This document shows positions 1 to 9,354 of a stretch of 64,000 nt of DNA, one piece after another. The notes under the pieces are model-generated. The model was given only the letters and a program-made list of their open reading frames with translations. It was not told where the DNA came from and ran no database searches. Positions within the stretch are counted from its first letter, which is position 1; the number at the start of each line of letters is the position of its first letter. The DNA is from Nocardia mikamii NBRC 108933 (GTDB taxonomy: Bacteria; Actinomycetota; Actinomycetes; Mycobacteriales; Mycobacteriaceae): assembly GCF_001613505.1 (NCBI RefSeq), contig NZ_BDCM01000027.1, forward strand, positions 1-64,000, in the 5' to 3' direction. The position numbers and the translations under genes were made by a program.

Positions 1-1
1 T

Positions 2-1951
2 CTAGATGTAATGCGGAAGCTCGTTGAGCGCTTCTGGGAGGTCGACGACCCTTATGTTGTGCAGCGCGTTATGGCGATTGCATATGGCTCACTTCTCCGG
101 AGCCCCAAGCCTCAAAACGAGCAAGCAGCACGATTGGCCGAATATATTCACCAGCAGGTATTTTCGCCGCCGGTTCGTGCTGACGAACTCATGCTTGACG
201 CTGCGCGTGGAGTTGTCAAATGGGCGGTCCGGAAAGAGCTGTTGCCTGAAAGTTCATTAGATGCGCTGCAGCGCCCGCTGGGGATTGAGCTTCCAGGCCC
301 CGCGCTGACGGAATCCGAGATCGAGGAAAAATACGGATGGAAGAAGGATCAGCTAGCGGATGAGTCGTATTCGCAAATTGTATTCTCTCTGACCGGCTTG
401 AGCGATTTTGGACGCTACGTTGTCGAGCCGGGAGTAAGACACTTTTCGCGCCATAAAGTTGGTGAGGAGTATCCTTCAAACCCGCCTCGGGAACCTGTTT
501 TTCAAGAGGACCGCTGGGTCGAATTCCATCAATCGCTAGGTGAGGATCAGGTAGCTCGCTTCGCTGATCGGCTCAGCGATCCGGAGCGTCTACACGACGA
601 TCTTACGGGCTTAAGTTTTCTTCTCTTGAGGGAAGAGGACCCGTTAACCGAAGAACAGCGTGGGCTGTTGGAGGCCGCGTTCGAATATCCAGCTCGCATA
701 GATCATGAGTACCCAGGTGATGAGGCCAAGCGTTGGGTACTGGGTCGCGCCATCAGTCTTGGTTGGACGCCAGAGCTTTTCGGGGAATTCGACCGTCGGA
801 TCGTCAGCCGCGATCGTGGTCGCGAAGGGCATAAGGCGGAACGCTGGGGTAAGAAGTATCAGTGGATGGCCTACCACGAGCTCTTGGCGCGCGTGGCGGA
901 CAATTATCAGCCGTCGAAACGGTTCGATGAGGATGCCACCTATGATGGTCTTTATCAAATCGTCGGTGATCGTGAAATAGACCCAAGCCTGCCGCCGATT
1001 GACTTTCGAATTTTCAATGACCACGGAGGTAAGGGGGCCACGGCATGGGGTGTGTCTCCCGTCCAACTTGTGGACTGGCCAGCCAAACAGCTGAACTTCG
1101 ATCGATACAAAGGAGACATATATAGCCTCTTAGACGACGTGGATTCAGAACCCTCTGCCAACGACGTCCTCTTCGTTCGAGACGCTGACGGTAAAGATTG
1201 GGTCGTTCTTGAATGCGAAATGAAGCAAGTCGACCCACTGGCTCACGAGGGTTGGCGTGGTTTGCAGCAAGACGTAGCGGTGGACTCCTTCCTTATCCGT
1301 GCCCAAGATGGCCGCAAATTTTCGACAGAAGCGGCAGAGCTAGGGTATCGATCGGTACTCGACGCCATCCGATCGAACCAACATATGAACTGTTGTTACG
1401 TTGCCGAAGTTGGCCGTGCCGGTTTACCGTGCGTGCACCGTCGAGCAGAACTTGAAGTTGCCGAGTTCACAAATTTGGACTTCAAAGTTGTTCCGACAAC
1501 GGAAAGCTATGGTTGGGAAGGCGCAACCTACGACTGCTCCATTGGCGAGACTGCAAGTACGTCATTGCCATCAACATTCTTTCAGCAGGGATCAAATCTT
1601 CTGTTCGATATAGACGGCCCAAGCTGGCTTGATGCTGATCGTTCGCCAGTGTTTACATACTATCAGCGAGAAGGATCTCCTAATTACGCTTTTCTAGTAC
1701 GGGCTAATTTCTTGCGCGAATTCCTCGCGAAGCATCATCTTCAACTTGTCACAGTCCGCTGGATGGACAGAAGTCAACTTGGCCTTGATGAGGACGATAA
1801 ACTTTGCAGGCTGGAGACCAGTCATATCTCTCGTGTCACGAGCACACTGAACGTTTCCACCACTGAGATGACCCGAGAGGAATATCGAGATGGTATACGT
1901 CGTAGCAGTGAACGTGCGGCCACTGCCGCAGCATCCGAAAACGATGCCTGA
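2..1951 (+). CDS. C-terminal part of a large Avs/STAND-like defence ATPase (truncated by window edge)
   Basis: The reading frame is open to the left edge, so this is the 3' part of a longer gene; the first internal ATG is at 11. No P-loop is present in the visible 649 residues, so the ATPase core would lie outside the window. The segments DPYVVQRVMAIAYG, DAARGVVKWAV and KKYQWMAYHELLARVADN match my memory of the conserved C-terminal sensor region of very large bacterial STAND/NACHT proteins of the Avs anti-phage type; this could not be checked by search. The DNA is clearly richer in A/T (many TTT, AAT, GAT codons) than the genes to its right, which suggests separate acquisition. It lies immediately outside the integrase end of the mobile element. 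An unrelated large ATP-binding protein is the alternative. Confidence 0.55.
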   Translation, partial: LDVMRKLVERFWEVDDPYVVQRVMAIAYGSLLRSPKPQNEQAARLAEYIHQQVFSPPVRADELMLDAARGVVKWAVRKELLPESSLDALQRPLGIELPGPALTESEIEEKYGWKKDQLADESYSQIVFSLTGLSDFGRYVVEPGVRHFSRHKVGEEYPSNPPREPVFQEDRWVEFHQSLGEDQVARFADRLSDPERLHDDLTGLSFLLLREEDPLTEEQRGLLEAAFEYPARIDHEYPGDEAKRWVLGRAISLGWTPELFGEFDRRIVSRDRGREGHKAERWGKKYQWMAYHELLARVADNYQPSKRFDEDATYDGLYQIVGDREIDPSLPPIDFRIFNDHGGKGATAWGVSPVQLVDWPAKQLNFDRYKGDIYSLLDDVDSEPSANDVLFVRDADGKDWVVLECEMKQVDPLAHEGWRGLQQDVAVDSFLIRAQDGRKFSTEAAELGYRSVLDAIRSNQHMNCCYVAEVGRAGLPCVHRRAELEVAEFTNLDFKVVPTTESYGWEGATYDCSIGETASTSLPSTFFQQGSNLLFDIDGPSWLDADRSPVFTYYQREGSPNYAFLVRANFLREFLAKHHLQLVTVRWMDRSQLGLDEDDKLCRLETSHISRVTSTLNVSTTEMTREEYRDGIRRSSERAATAAASENDA

Positions 1952-1991
1952 GTATTTGTCTCAACCGCGGCGGTGAGATCTACCTCGCCGA

Positions 1992-2514
1992 TCATGCGTT
2001 GCTTGTTCTCCTCACCACCGCGGCCCGCATCCTCACCCCTCGCCGAATCAGCGCCAACCGCACCGTGCCGGCGTCCGCTCCGAGCTTCGCTCCCACCTGC
2101 TTGAGCGTCAGCCCCTCCTCGTACAGATCGGCCGCCTGGTCGATTTGCTCCTCGCTCAATCCCTGCTGCCGCATCGTCACGCCCATCCCGTGCAGGTGCC
2201 TACTGACGGTCTGTCGCTGAATCGAGCACCTTCTCGGCAAGTTGGTAGACGGTCATCCCACGCAGATAGTCCCGCGCCAGCCCCGCCCTCTCCACATCCG
2301 ACAGCTTTCGCATCCGCGCTCGCGGAGTCACCAATGGCCGATCGACGCCACCATCCGCCTCAGCCCTCGCCTCCGCCAGCAGGGCCGAAAGCGCCTGACC
2401 GGGGGTGATGAGATTGGAGTGAGACCTCACAAACCGCAACTTACTTCCCAGGTCAGACCCGGTATTCAGGCCGGGCCCCTCCCGCGCCAACCATCCGGAC
2501 CAAAAATACACCAA
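1992..2514 (-). pseudogene. Frameshifted helix-turn-helix protein remnant
   Basis: Two overlapping minus-strand frames read as one protein when joined near 2235-2245. The first frame has RKLSDVERAGLARDYLRGMT and VYQLAEKV. The second continues with IQRQTVSRHLHGMGVTMRQQ and then a second similar unit, LSEEQIDQAADLYEEGLTLKQVG and DAGTVRLALIRRGVRMR. This is a pair of resolvase-style HTH modules (a C-terminal recombinase HTH or a small HTH protein), broken by a frameshift; one frame runs into a stop just after the junction. No catalytic recombinase domain is visible. Its position between the defence gene and the integrase suggests debris at an insertion hot spot. A sequencing error could also explain the frameshift. 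Confidence 0.5.
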
Positions 2515-2535
2515 GAATTCGGGCCCAAACTTCGA

Positions 2536-3831
2536 TCAACTGGCCCGGCCCAGGCCCTCCTCCAGCACGGCCGACGAATCCGGCGCCCGCTCCGGCGATG
2601 CGATGTAGTGCCGTTCCGTGATGCCGTCCCGAGAATGCCCCAGCTGCTTCGCCGCCGTCTTCGAATCCGCCATCTCCGCGATCAAGGTAGCGACCGTCTT
2701 CCGGAACGTGTACTGAGTGACATCCTTGTATACCGTGCCACGCGCGGCGCGCCATGTGCGGTTGAAGTTGTGCGGATCGCGAAGTACCCCGCCACGGCCG
2801 GGGAACACGAGCGGCGTCTCGTCACTCACATCCACCACCGTGCCGCCTTCCTCACGGAGCACCTTCACCGCACACATCCGCCGGTACCGCGGATCGGCTT
2901 GCAGGCGCTTCAGCATGCGGACGGTGAAGTCGGGTAGGGCAACGACTCGATGCCCGGCGTCCGACTTGGCCCACTCCTGCCGGAACAGACCCTTACCGGC
3001 GAGTCGGACGACCGTTGCCGACACGGTGAAGGTTGCCGGTTCGGCCTCGAGATCGAACTGGTCCCACGACGCCGCCAATGCCTCCCCTGGACGCACACCT
3101 GAACCAAGGATCAGATCCGCTACATCCAGGACAATCCGGTCGCGCTTGGGGCCGTGCGTGTGAGCCGGGGTTCCTGGGATCTCCTTACCCGCCAGCCATT
3201 CCCGTAGCTGGGCCCGCAATCCATCCAACCGTTCCCGCTCTATAATCTGCGGCTTCGTCTTTCGCCTGCGTAGCCGTGAGGTATCACGTACTGGATTCTC
3301 GGGCAGGGCGCCGTATCGGACGGCCAGCCCCATGACGCCGGTCAAAATCACCTTGTGCATCCGGGCCTTCGACTTCAATCCCATAGCGGCAAGCGCCTGG
3401 ATATGCTCGTCGAGTCGGCCCGTATCCGCTTCCCACACACGAAGATTGCCGAGAGAGGGACGCAGCTTGATCGCATCCTTCTTCGCTCGCTTGTCATCGC
3501 TGGCGTCGATCTCCCCCCTGTACCGGTCGTACGACTGTTGATCCACACCTTCGTCCCTTTCAACCTCATCGAGCCACATGTCCATCAGGACCGAAAGTCG
3601 TGTCTCCCGTGTCACTTTGCCGCGGCTTCGGCCCTTGTACTGCTTCTGACGGGCTGTGAGCTTTTTTCGCAGCGCGGTCTTGGCCTTGCTCTCTGTCGGC
3701 CCAATGGCATCCACGAGCCGTCCTTTGCCGTCATAGTCCCGGAACGTTGCCCAAGCCCTCCAACTGCCGTCCCGCTGCTCCTTGCTTCCGATATCGCCAT
3801 AACTGCCCAGTTCAGTAGCTGGCCGTGGCAC
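2536..3831 (-). CDS. int: Tyrosine recombinase (phage/ICE integrase)
   Basis: Site-specific recombinase that would integrate and excise the element. The 431-residue protein has an N-terminal arm-binding/SAM-like part (about 1-190) and a C-terminal catalytic domain. Visible catalytic residues are R247 (GSGVRPGE), K289 (EWAKSDAGH), R377 in QYTFRKTVAT, H399 (KQLGHS) and the nucleophile Y409 (ERHYI). The usual histidine of the HxxR box is replaced by Y374, and the next basic position is K378. The length is typical for actinobacterial element integrases. It lies just downstream of the excisionase gene on the same strand (27-base gap), the classic xis-int order, and marks the left end of the conjugative element. 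The start at 3831 follows GAAGAAAGGAG-like sequence. Confidence 0.93.
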   Translation of the reverse strand: MPRPATELGSYGDIGSKEQRDGSWRAWATFRDYDGKGRLVDAIGPTESKAKTALRKKLTARQKQYKGRSRGKVTRETRLSVLMDMWLDEVERDEGVDQQSYDRYRGEIDASDDKRAKKDAIKLRPSLGNLRVWEADTGRLDEHIQALAAMGLKSKARMHKVILTGVMGLAVRYGALPENPVRDTSRLRRRKTKPQIIERERLDGLRAQLREWLAGKEIPGTPAHTHGPKRDRIVLDVADLILGSGVRPGEALAASWDQFDLEAEPATFTVSATVVRLAGKGLFRQEWAKSDAGHRVVALPDFTVRMLKRLQADPRYRRMCAVKVLREEGGTVVDVSDETPLVFPGRGGVLRDPHNFNRTWRAARGTVYKDVTQYTFRKTVATLIAEMADSKTAAKQLGHSRDGITERHYIASPERAPDSSAVLEEGLGRAS

Positions 3832-3858
3832 AAATTTCTCCTTTCTTTGAAGCTTCTT

Positions 3859-4272
3859 TTATGCGGCTTCGGGCTGTTCGTCGGTGTGCACGAGGTGTGC
3901 TTCGAGATAGGCGTCCAGGTCCTCGATTCGGTACATGCACGAGTTGCCGGACGGCTTCGAGTAGCGCGGGCCGCATCCCCGTGCGGCCCAGTTCGCAAGC
4001 GTGCGAGGATGCACTCCCATGTAGTCGCCAGCTTCGGCACGAGTGAGCCACCGTTTACACTCGGTGTCGCCGGAAGCACTCGCATCCACCGCGCTCGTGC
4101 CGCGGTCGGCGCCACGTTCTCCAGCCGTTCTCAGTTGCCTGGTCTGACTGCTCGGACCTGATTGGGGACGCAGTCCGCGACGGGGTCGCCGACGCGCGTT
4201 ACCCGATTCACGTTGACTACTAAGGGCTGTCGACGAACCAGCAGAATTATCGAGATCGACTTCTCCGTTCAT
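3859..4272 (-). CDS. xis: Excisionase / MerR-like helix-turn-helix DNA-binding protein
   Basis: 137-residue protein with an N-terminal basic, disordered half. The C-terminal AlpA/excisionase winged helix includes WLTRAEAGDYMGVHPRTLANWAARG followed by MYRIEDLDAYLEAH, the standard signature of actinobacterial Xis proteins (motif split here for length: DNA-recognition helix HPRTLANWAARG). It probably binds arm sites and directs excision by the neighbouring integrase, with which it is co-transcribed. The N-terminal extension of about 65 residues is long for this family; an internal start nearer the HTH domain is possible, but no better ribosome-binding site was seen. Confidence 0.8.
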   Translation of the reverse strand: MNGEVDLDNSAGSSTALSSQRESGNARRRPRRGLRPQSGPSSQTRQLRTAGERGADRGTSAVDASASGDTECKRWLTRAEAGDYMGVHPRTLANWAARGCGPRYSKPSGNSCMYRIEDLDAYLEAHLVHTDEQPEAA

Positions 4273-4582
4273 ACCCGGCTCCCGAGATAGGTACTATTGA
4301 TCTCCCGTACGTTCCACGACATGAAGACGCCTCCCTTCGATTCGTTTCCGCTAGAACTTACTTTGTTCATATCTTTTCCTGTCATACACGGATATCGTAT
4401 ATCGACGTACATTAATTCTTGCATTCTTTTCGACGCGTCGGCAGGATGTTAATTGCACTGAATATGATTCGACAACATTGCATACACTGGTTGATGCGAG
4501 TATTTTCCGAGCGGTTCCATTTCGTCGCCGGGCGATCCCGACACCCACAACAGCGCCGACGTGGGCGGGACAGCTCGCCCCA
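4273..4582. promoter_or_regulatory. A/T-richer intergenic region upstream of xis-int
   Basis: About 310 bases without a credible gene lie between the 3' end of the VirB4-like gene and the start of xis. The stretch is clearly A/T-richer than its surroundings and contains an inverted repeat, GATAT-CGT-ATATC, at 4391-4403. It is the natural place for the xis-int promoter and for an operator. No convincing -35/-10 pair can be assigned by eye. Confidence 0.4.
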
Positions 4583-7483
4583 TCAAAGGCGGGAATGTGG
4601 CTGTAGGGACGGCAGCACACGGAGACCGATGTCAACGTCGCCGCCCTCGTCATTGATAAATTCGAGTTCGCTCGGAGAAGTGGTGATCAAGGCGTGCTCG
4701 GTCGATGAGGCGAGAGAAGCAAACGCGGCACGGTCGGTGCCGCCGACTGCCAGGAGACCGGAGCCGCGCGCGGCGGTGAGAAGGAATTGCTGTTCGCCGT
4801 CGGAAAGTTTGAAGGCGTCAGCGACATCGTCGATGGCTTGGGGGGCTTGGCGCAGGAGAATCTGGGTTGCGGCGTTGGAGACGATCGCGCGCCCGAGTTC
4901 GGTGGATAGCACGTCGGCGCTGTCTTGGGTGGCGACAGTCAGGCCGGCCCAGTGTTTGCGGAAACTCTTGGCGGCCTTGAAGAGGAACTCGGCGCCGGCA
5001 GGTTGTCGCATGATCAGCCACGCTTCATCGACGGTAACCATGCGAGGGCGTCGCGCGGCTGGATCGGATACTCGCCGCCAAGTCGCGTCCAGGGCCAATA
5101 GTGTTCCGATGGTTTTGAGTTCGTCGGGCAGGTCACGCAGTGAGAACACGATCAGTCCCGCGTCGGGTTCGGTGGTGGTGGGGCCGTCCAGGATTCCCGC
5201 GTACGCGCCCCCGGTAACGAACGGATGCAGTCCGGCGGCCAGTTCACTCGCGGCGGCCGTGTCCAGAACGGTCAGGTGGTCGCGGAGTGTCCTCAGAGTG
5301 GGGGCGGGCCGAGTCCAGCTGGCGGGGTCATCGGTGATGCCGGCGGCGGCGTAAGCGGCCGTGAGTGCGGTATCCAGGACAGCACGCTGGGTTGCGGTCT
5401 GGTCGCCGAGCAGGATCTGAATAAGGGTGTGCAGAAACAGTTTCCGGCGGGTGAGGGCGTCGGAGGCGGCGGTGCGGTGGCCGTCGGGGCGGGTGCGGAT
5501 GTCGAGGTCGAACGGGTTGAGCCGTACCCCGGGTGCGCCGAGGCGGATGTGGGTGCCGCCGACGGCGTCGGCCAGGCGCCGGTATTCGTCTTCGGGGTCG
5601 ATTATCACTTGTTCGATGCCCCGGTACAGCGAGCGCAGGATCTCGGTTTTGGCGAGATAGGACTTTCCGGCGCCGGAGCGGCCGAGCACGACCATGTTGT
5701 GGTTGTGGGCCTCGGGGGCGAACCGGTCGACGAACACCAGCCCGGCGGCGGCGTCGCGCCCGTAGAGCGCCCCACGCGGCTGTGTAGCCGCGATCGGATC
5801 GGTGACCGGGAGCTGCGGGGAGTCGAAGGGAAACGCTGCGGCCAGGGCCGTGGTGTCGAAGGTGCGGTGTATCCGGATCAGGTCCAGCCCGAGCGGCAGG
5901 GTGGTGACCCAGCCTTGCGCGGCGCGGAAGCTCAACGGGCAGGTGTCCACCAGCAGGCTCGCGGCCAGGGCTCGCACCGCGGCGACCTCGTCGGCCAGCT
6001 CGGTCTCGGAGTCGGCGTGCACGCTCAGATAGACACCGACTCGGAACAGGCGGGCCTCGGCACGGGCCACCCGGGCCGAGAGTTCGGCGGCGTCTTCGAC
6101 GGCGACGTCGACTTGCGGGTCGGGGGCCCGGCCGCGGCTGGTGTCGTGCAGGCGCGAGGATTCCAGGCGCGCGAGCTGTCGGCGCAGCCGTCCGGCGGCG
6201 GTGACCGGGTCGATCGGGTCGATGTGCACGGCGATGTCGAGGCGGCCGGGATGCGACAGCAGCGGTGTCAGCCAGCCGGAGGTGACCTCGCGTGGGAACC
6301 CGGTCACCGCCACAGTGGCCACCCAATCGGAGCCGACCTCGAGGTGCCGGGTCCGGATCGACAACGACTCGGGACCGAAAGTCAGCGTCTGCGAGCAGGA
6401 TTCGTCGTCCTCGCCGATGCTGAGGCCGACGGTGCCGGTGTGCTCGGCGCCGGCGGTGGTGATGATCGTGCCGGGGCCGGCGATGTCGGCCGAGGACGCG
6501 ACAAGGCTGCCGGGGTTGCAGCAGCTGCCGAGGATCGCGGTGGCTTGGATCTCATCCAGGGCGGTCACGATCACTCCGAGCGGGCCGAGCAAGTCGGTGG
6601 CCTCGCTGAGGCGGCGAACCAGCCGAGACTCCGCCGCGCGGCGCGCGGCATTCGAGGCGTGCCCGAGCAATCGCCGACGTCGCGGGATCAGCCGTGACAG
6701 CGCTGTCGATGGTGCGGGGGCGGTGGGTGTGTGGATCGGTTCGCGCCAGATCAACAGCACCTGATGCTGGATCAGGGTTTCGGTGGCGGCCAGGTCGGCG
6801 AGGTGATCGGCGTGGTCCCGCGCGGCGGCGGCCAGCTCGAGTGACATGTCGGCGGTGGCGGCGTCCAAACCGGCCAGGTGTGCGGTGAGGTCCAGTCGTG
6901 CGGAGCGGATGAGGATCTGGACGGGTTGGCGCAGCGTATGCAGCCAGCCGCTGAGCTGCGCGACGAGGCTCTCCTGCTCGGCCGGGGTCCGCAGCGCGAG
7001 GTTGAGGGTGCCAGCGGCGGCGACGACCGCGAGCCCATCGGCGCCGAGGTTCACCACGCCAACCCCGCTGCTGCTGGGGGTGATCGCGTGCGGCAGCCGC
7101 ACGGCGTCGGTCGACAACGCGGACGGGACTGGTGGACGGGGCCCCCGCACCGCTTGGTCGGCGACCCATCGCGGCACTGCCGCGGCCCGTCCTGGGTCGC
7201 GCACGAGGTGGCGGGCTCGCAGCTGATGGGCGATCGCGGCAACCAGCAGCTGGTCGCCCGAAAGGCCGTCGCGGGTGGTCGATATCGCGACCGTGACCAC
7301 GGTCGCGATCGGGGCTGCGGCGGCGAGGAATGCCAGCGGGGCGAGGGCGGTGCGGGTGGCCATCCACGTCAGATAGAGCAGCAGTGCGGTGGTGGCGAGG
7401 ATGGCGAGCTGGCGCGCGGTGAATGGTCCGATCAACCGGTCGCGGCGCTCGACATCGGCAGGGATACGCACAGGTACGGTCAT
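4583..7483 (-). CDS. PrgI-VirB4 fusion, type IV secretion ATPase
   Basis: 966-residue conjugation ATPase. The first ~60 residues form a PrgI-like segment with two hydrophobic helices (AILATTALLLYLTWMA, then ALAPLAFLAAAAPIATVVT) that anchors it to the membrane. The rest is a VirB4/TraC-type ATPase with Walker A GRSGAGKS near residue 598, IIDPEDEYRRLA shortly after, and the Walker B-like VTVDEAWLIM near 818, followed by ATQDSADVL. VirB4 proteins power pilus/channel assembly and substrate transfer at the inner face of the plasma membrane. The ATG overlaps the stop of the upstream VirB6-like gene (ATGA), so the two are translationally coupled. Fusion of PrgI to VirB4 is seen in other actinobacterial conjugative elements. 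Confidence 0.88.
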   Translation of the reverse strand: MTVPVRIPADVERRDRLIGPFTARQLAILATTALLLYLTWMATRTALAPLAFLAAAAPIATVVTVAISTTRDGLSGDQLLVAAIAHQLRARHLVRDPGRAAAVPRWVADQAVRGPRPPVPSALSTDAVRLPHAITPSSSGVGVVNLGADGLAVVAAAGTLNLALRTPAEQESLVAQLSGWLHTLRQPVQILIRSARLDLTAHLAGLDAATADMSLELAAAARDHADHLADLAATETLIQHQVLLIWREPIHTPTAPAPSTALSRLIPRRRRLLGHASNAARRAAESRLVRRLSEATDLLGPLGVIVTALDEIQATAILGSCCNPGSLVASSADIAGPGTIITTAGAEHTGTVGLSIGEDDESCSQTLTFGPESLSIRTRHLEVGSDWVATVAVTGFPREVTSGWLTPLLSHPGRLDIAVHIDPIDPVTAAGRLRRQLARLESSRLHDTSRGRAPDPQVDVAVEDAAELSARVARAEARLFRVGVYLSVHADSETELADEVAAVRALAASLLVDTCPLSFRAAQGWVTTLPLGLDLIRIHRTFDTTALAAAFPFDSPQLPVTDPIAATQPRGALYGRDAAAGLVFVDRFAPEAHNHNMVVLGRSGAGKSYLAKTEILRSLYRGIEQVIIDPEDEYRRLADAVGGTHIRLGAPGVRLNPFDLDIRTRPDGHRTAASDALTRRKLFLHTLIQILLGDQTATQRAVLDTALTAAYAAAGITDDPASWTRPAPTLRTLRDHLTVLDTAAASELAAGLHPFVTGGAYAGILDGPTTTEPDAGLIVFSLRDLPDELKTIGTLLALDATWRRVSDPAARRPRMVTVDEAWLIMRQPAGAEFLFKAAKSFRKHWAGLTVATQDSADVLSTELGRAIVSNAATQILLRQAPQAIDDVADAFKLSDGEQQFLLTAARGSGLLAVGGTDRAAFASLASSTEHALITTSPSELEFINDEGGDVDIGLRVLPSLQPHSRL

Positions 7484-9351
7484 GACGACAGCTCTCCTCC
7501 GGGAGTACGGGGTCCGCGCCGACGAACCGGAAGGTCCGGCAGCGGAAGGTGCAGTTGCCGCCCCTCCGACCGCTTCACACCCGGTGTCAGCGGACGCGGG
7601 ACGACGGGCGCGGGCGGCGCTGGACGCACCCGCGCCACCGGGATGGGCAGCGGGTACTGGCCGCTACGCAACGGGCGGACACGGCTGTAGGGGTCTTGGG
7701 CGGTGGGCGGATCGAAGTCGAGGGTTAACTGCGTGCCTCGACTGCCCCGGCCGGACGTGCGTTTCGCCGCCGGGGTTGTCGGTTCCGGTGCGGTGGCATG
7801 GCGCACTCTGGTCACCGGGATCGGTAGCGGGTACTGCCCGCCTCGTCCGGGACGGATCCCCCGATACGGGTCCGGCGACGCGGGCAGGTCGAAGTCGAAG
7901 GCCAACTGCTTGCCTCTGGGTGCATGGGTCGGCGGAGGCTTGGGAGTCGAGACAGCTTGTCCGCCAGCAGGGTTGGGTTGGCGTTTGACGCGGTGGACGT
8001 CTTCCAGGGGAAGCATCAGCTGCCCGTCGCGGGTGGCGCGCACGCGAGCGTAAGGGTCGGCCGGTCGGAGCGGCCGGCGCGCGGCCGCAGCCTTGGAAGC
8101 GGCGGTAGTGCGGGTGGGTTTGGCGTGCGGACCTTTGAGGGCGCCGAGGGTTTTGTAGGTGATGTAGCTGCGCACGATCGATCCGGCGAGGGTGCGGCCT
8201 TGGCCGATCCGCAGTACCGACAGCAGCCAGAACGGGGTTTTGACCAGGATCCCCATCAACCCGATGGCGACGATCTGGTCGACCATGCCCTGCGAGTTCG
8301 GGCCGAAGAACCCCCAGTCGCCCGGAGTCAGAAACACACGCAAAGAGGTGATAAGGACCAGTGACTGCACCACTTGGATTGCGAGGCAGGCGCCGAACGA
8401 GCGCCACCACCAGCGCGCGATCGACTCGAATCCGGGTAGGGCGTGACACATCAGTGCCAGCGGTGCTGCGATGACCAGCATGACGGTGATGGCGATGCGC
8501 ACCACGTAGGACACCATCAGCACGACCAGGATCACCACGAGCGCGACCCCGAGCAGCAGCATGAAGATCCCGCCCGTCGGCCCGCTATCGGTCAACTGGC
8601 GCAAGGCCGCGGCGGCGGAGTCGGCGTCGACCCCGTTGCCCGACACCGCTTCGGCGAGCGCGTTGGCGAAGCGGATCGCTCCGGTCGCCAGCGCCATGCT
8701 CAACGCTCCGGCGACGAATCCGATCACCAGCCGTGGCGCCAGCTCTCGCCACGACCATCGTGTCTGCAGGGTCTCGCGCACCATCAACAGCACCCCGGCG
8801 CCCATGACGACAAGCACGTAGAGAGCGAGCACCAGTTGCCATGAGGAGTCCCACATTTGACGCACGTGCGGCAGGGCGGTCACGTCCGGTGTGGTGAGCA
8901 GGGTGTGCGACATCAGGTTCAGCAGCGGGTTCAGCGCCGAGGTCACCAGGCGGTGGAAGAACCCGTCGATCGCCTCGGCAACACATCCGGAGATATTGGT
9001 GACCCCGCAGTCGCCCTGGCTCGGGTAATCGTTCGGAGTCCCGGTGCCCGGATAAACCGGAGACGGTGGATCGACGGGAGTGCGTGGGTCGGGCGGGGGC
9101 TGCGGGTCCGGTGAGACGGGAGCCGACGGGGACGGTGGTGTCGTCGTGGGTGGTTCGGTGTGCCAGCGGGGCGCGGGTGACATCGTGACCGAAGGCTGCG
9201 CCGGGACGATCGAGGGCGGAGTGACCGGTGGCTGCGCGTGCGCAACGGCGGACGCGGTCAGACCTGCGGCCAGGGTCAGCATCGCGGTTGCGGCTTGTAT
9301 CCTTCGCCACCGAGACGTCGGGGTCGCGGGCGGTGGTGTGGGGCCGGACAT
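7480..9351 (-). CDS. VirB6/TrbL-like polytopic membrane protein with repeat tail
   Basis: 623 residues. An apparent signal peptide (ATAMLTLAAGLTASAVAHA) is followed by a Pro-rich stretch to about residue 95. Then come about six membrane helices (for example WQLVLALYVLVVMGAGVLLM, LVIGFVAGALSMALATGA, VVILVVLMVSYVVRIAITVM), the organisation of the VirB6/TrbL inner-membrane channel component. The last ~210 residues form a cytoplasmic Pro/Arg-rich tail with repeated DPYxRVRPxRxGQYPLPIPV and RG-QLxxDFD units. The start lies three bases after the stop of the VirB2-like gene, and the stop overlaps the PrgI-VirB4 start, so the three form one operon. The function is inferred from topology and neighbours rather than a clear motif. 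Confidence 0.75.
   Translation of the reverse strand: MSGPTPPPATPTSRWRRIQAATAMLTLAAGLTASAVAHAQPPVTPPSIVPAQPSVTMSPAPRWHTEPPTTTPPSPSAPVSPDPQPPPDPRTPVDPPSPVYPGTGTPNDYPSQGDCGVTNISGCVAEAIDGFFHRLVTSALNPLLNLMSHTLLTTPDVTALPHVRQMWDSSWQLVLALYVLVVMGAGVLLMVRETLQTRWSWRELAPRLVIGFVAGALSMALATGAIRFANALAEAVSGNGVDADSAAAALRQLTDSGPTGGIFMLLLGVALVVILVVLMVSYVVRIAITVMLVIAAPLALMCHALPGFESIARWWWRSFGACLAIQVVQSLVLITSLRVFLTPGDWGFFGPNSQGMVDQIVAIGLMGILVKTPFWLLSVLRIGQGRTLAGSIVRSYITYKTLGALKGPHAKPTRTTAASKAAAARRPLRPADPYARVRATRDGQLMLPLEDVHRVKRQPNPAGGQAVSTPKPPPTHAPRGKQLAFDFDLPASPDPYRGIRPGRGGQYPLPIPVTRVRHATAPEPTTPAAKRTSGRGSRGTQLTLDFDPPTAQDPYSRVRPLRSGQYPLPIPVARVRPAPPAPVVPRPLTPGVKRSEGRQLHLPLPDLPVRRRGPRTPGGELSS
7617..8062 (-). repeat. 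Degenerate tandem repeats encoding the VirB6-like C-terminal tail
   Basis: The tail encodes three related units: DPYARVRATRDGQLMLPL, DPYRGIRPGRGGQYPLPIPV and DPYSRVRPLRSGQYPLPIPV. Each of the last two is preceded by a QLAFDFD/QLTLDFD strand and followed by RVR. The two best copies (about 7617-7698 and 7797-7878) are nearly identical over GQYPLPIPV. This looks like repeat expansion of a short binding module on the cytoplasmic side of the channel. Confidence 0.7.
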
Positions 9352-9354
9352 TGG

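Noticed and set aside
2400..2535. Possible attachment site or tRNA fragment beside the integrase
   Set aside because: No tRNA 3' end is recognisable, and I found no matching copy by eye near 35.8-41 kb. The right boundary of the element stays undefined.
5225..6697. Long plus-strand open frame (490 codons) opposite the VirB4-like gene
   Set aside because: Gly/Val/Asp-rich with no domain, and lies entirely antisense to a well-supported ATPase. It is a typical high-GC shadow frame.
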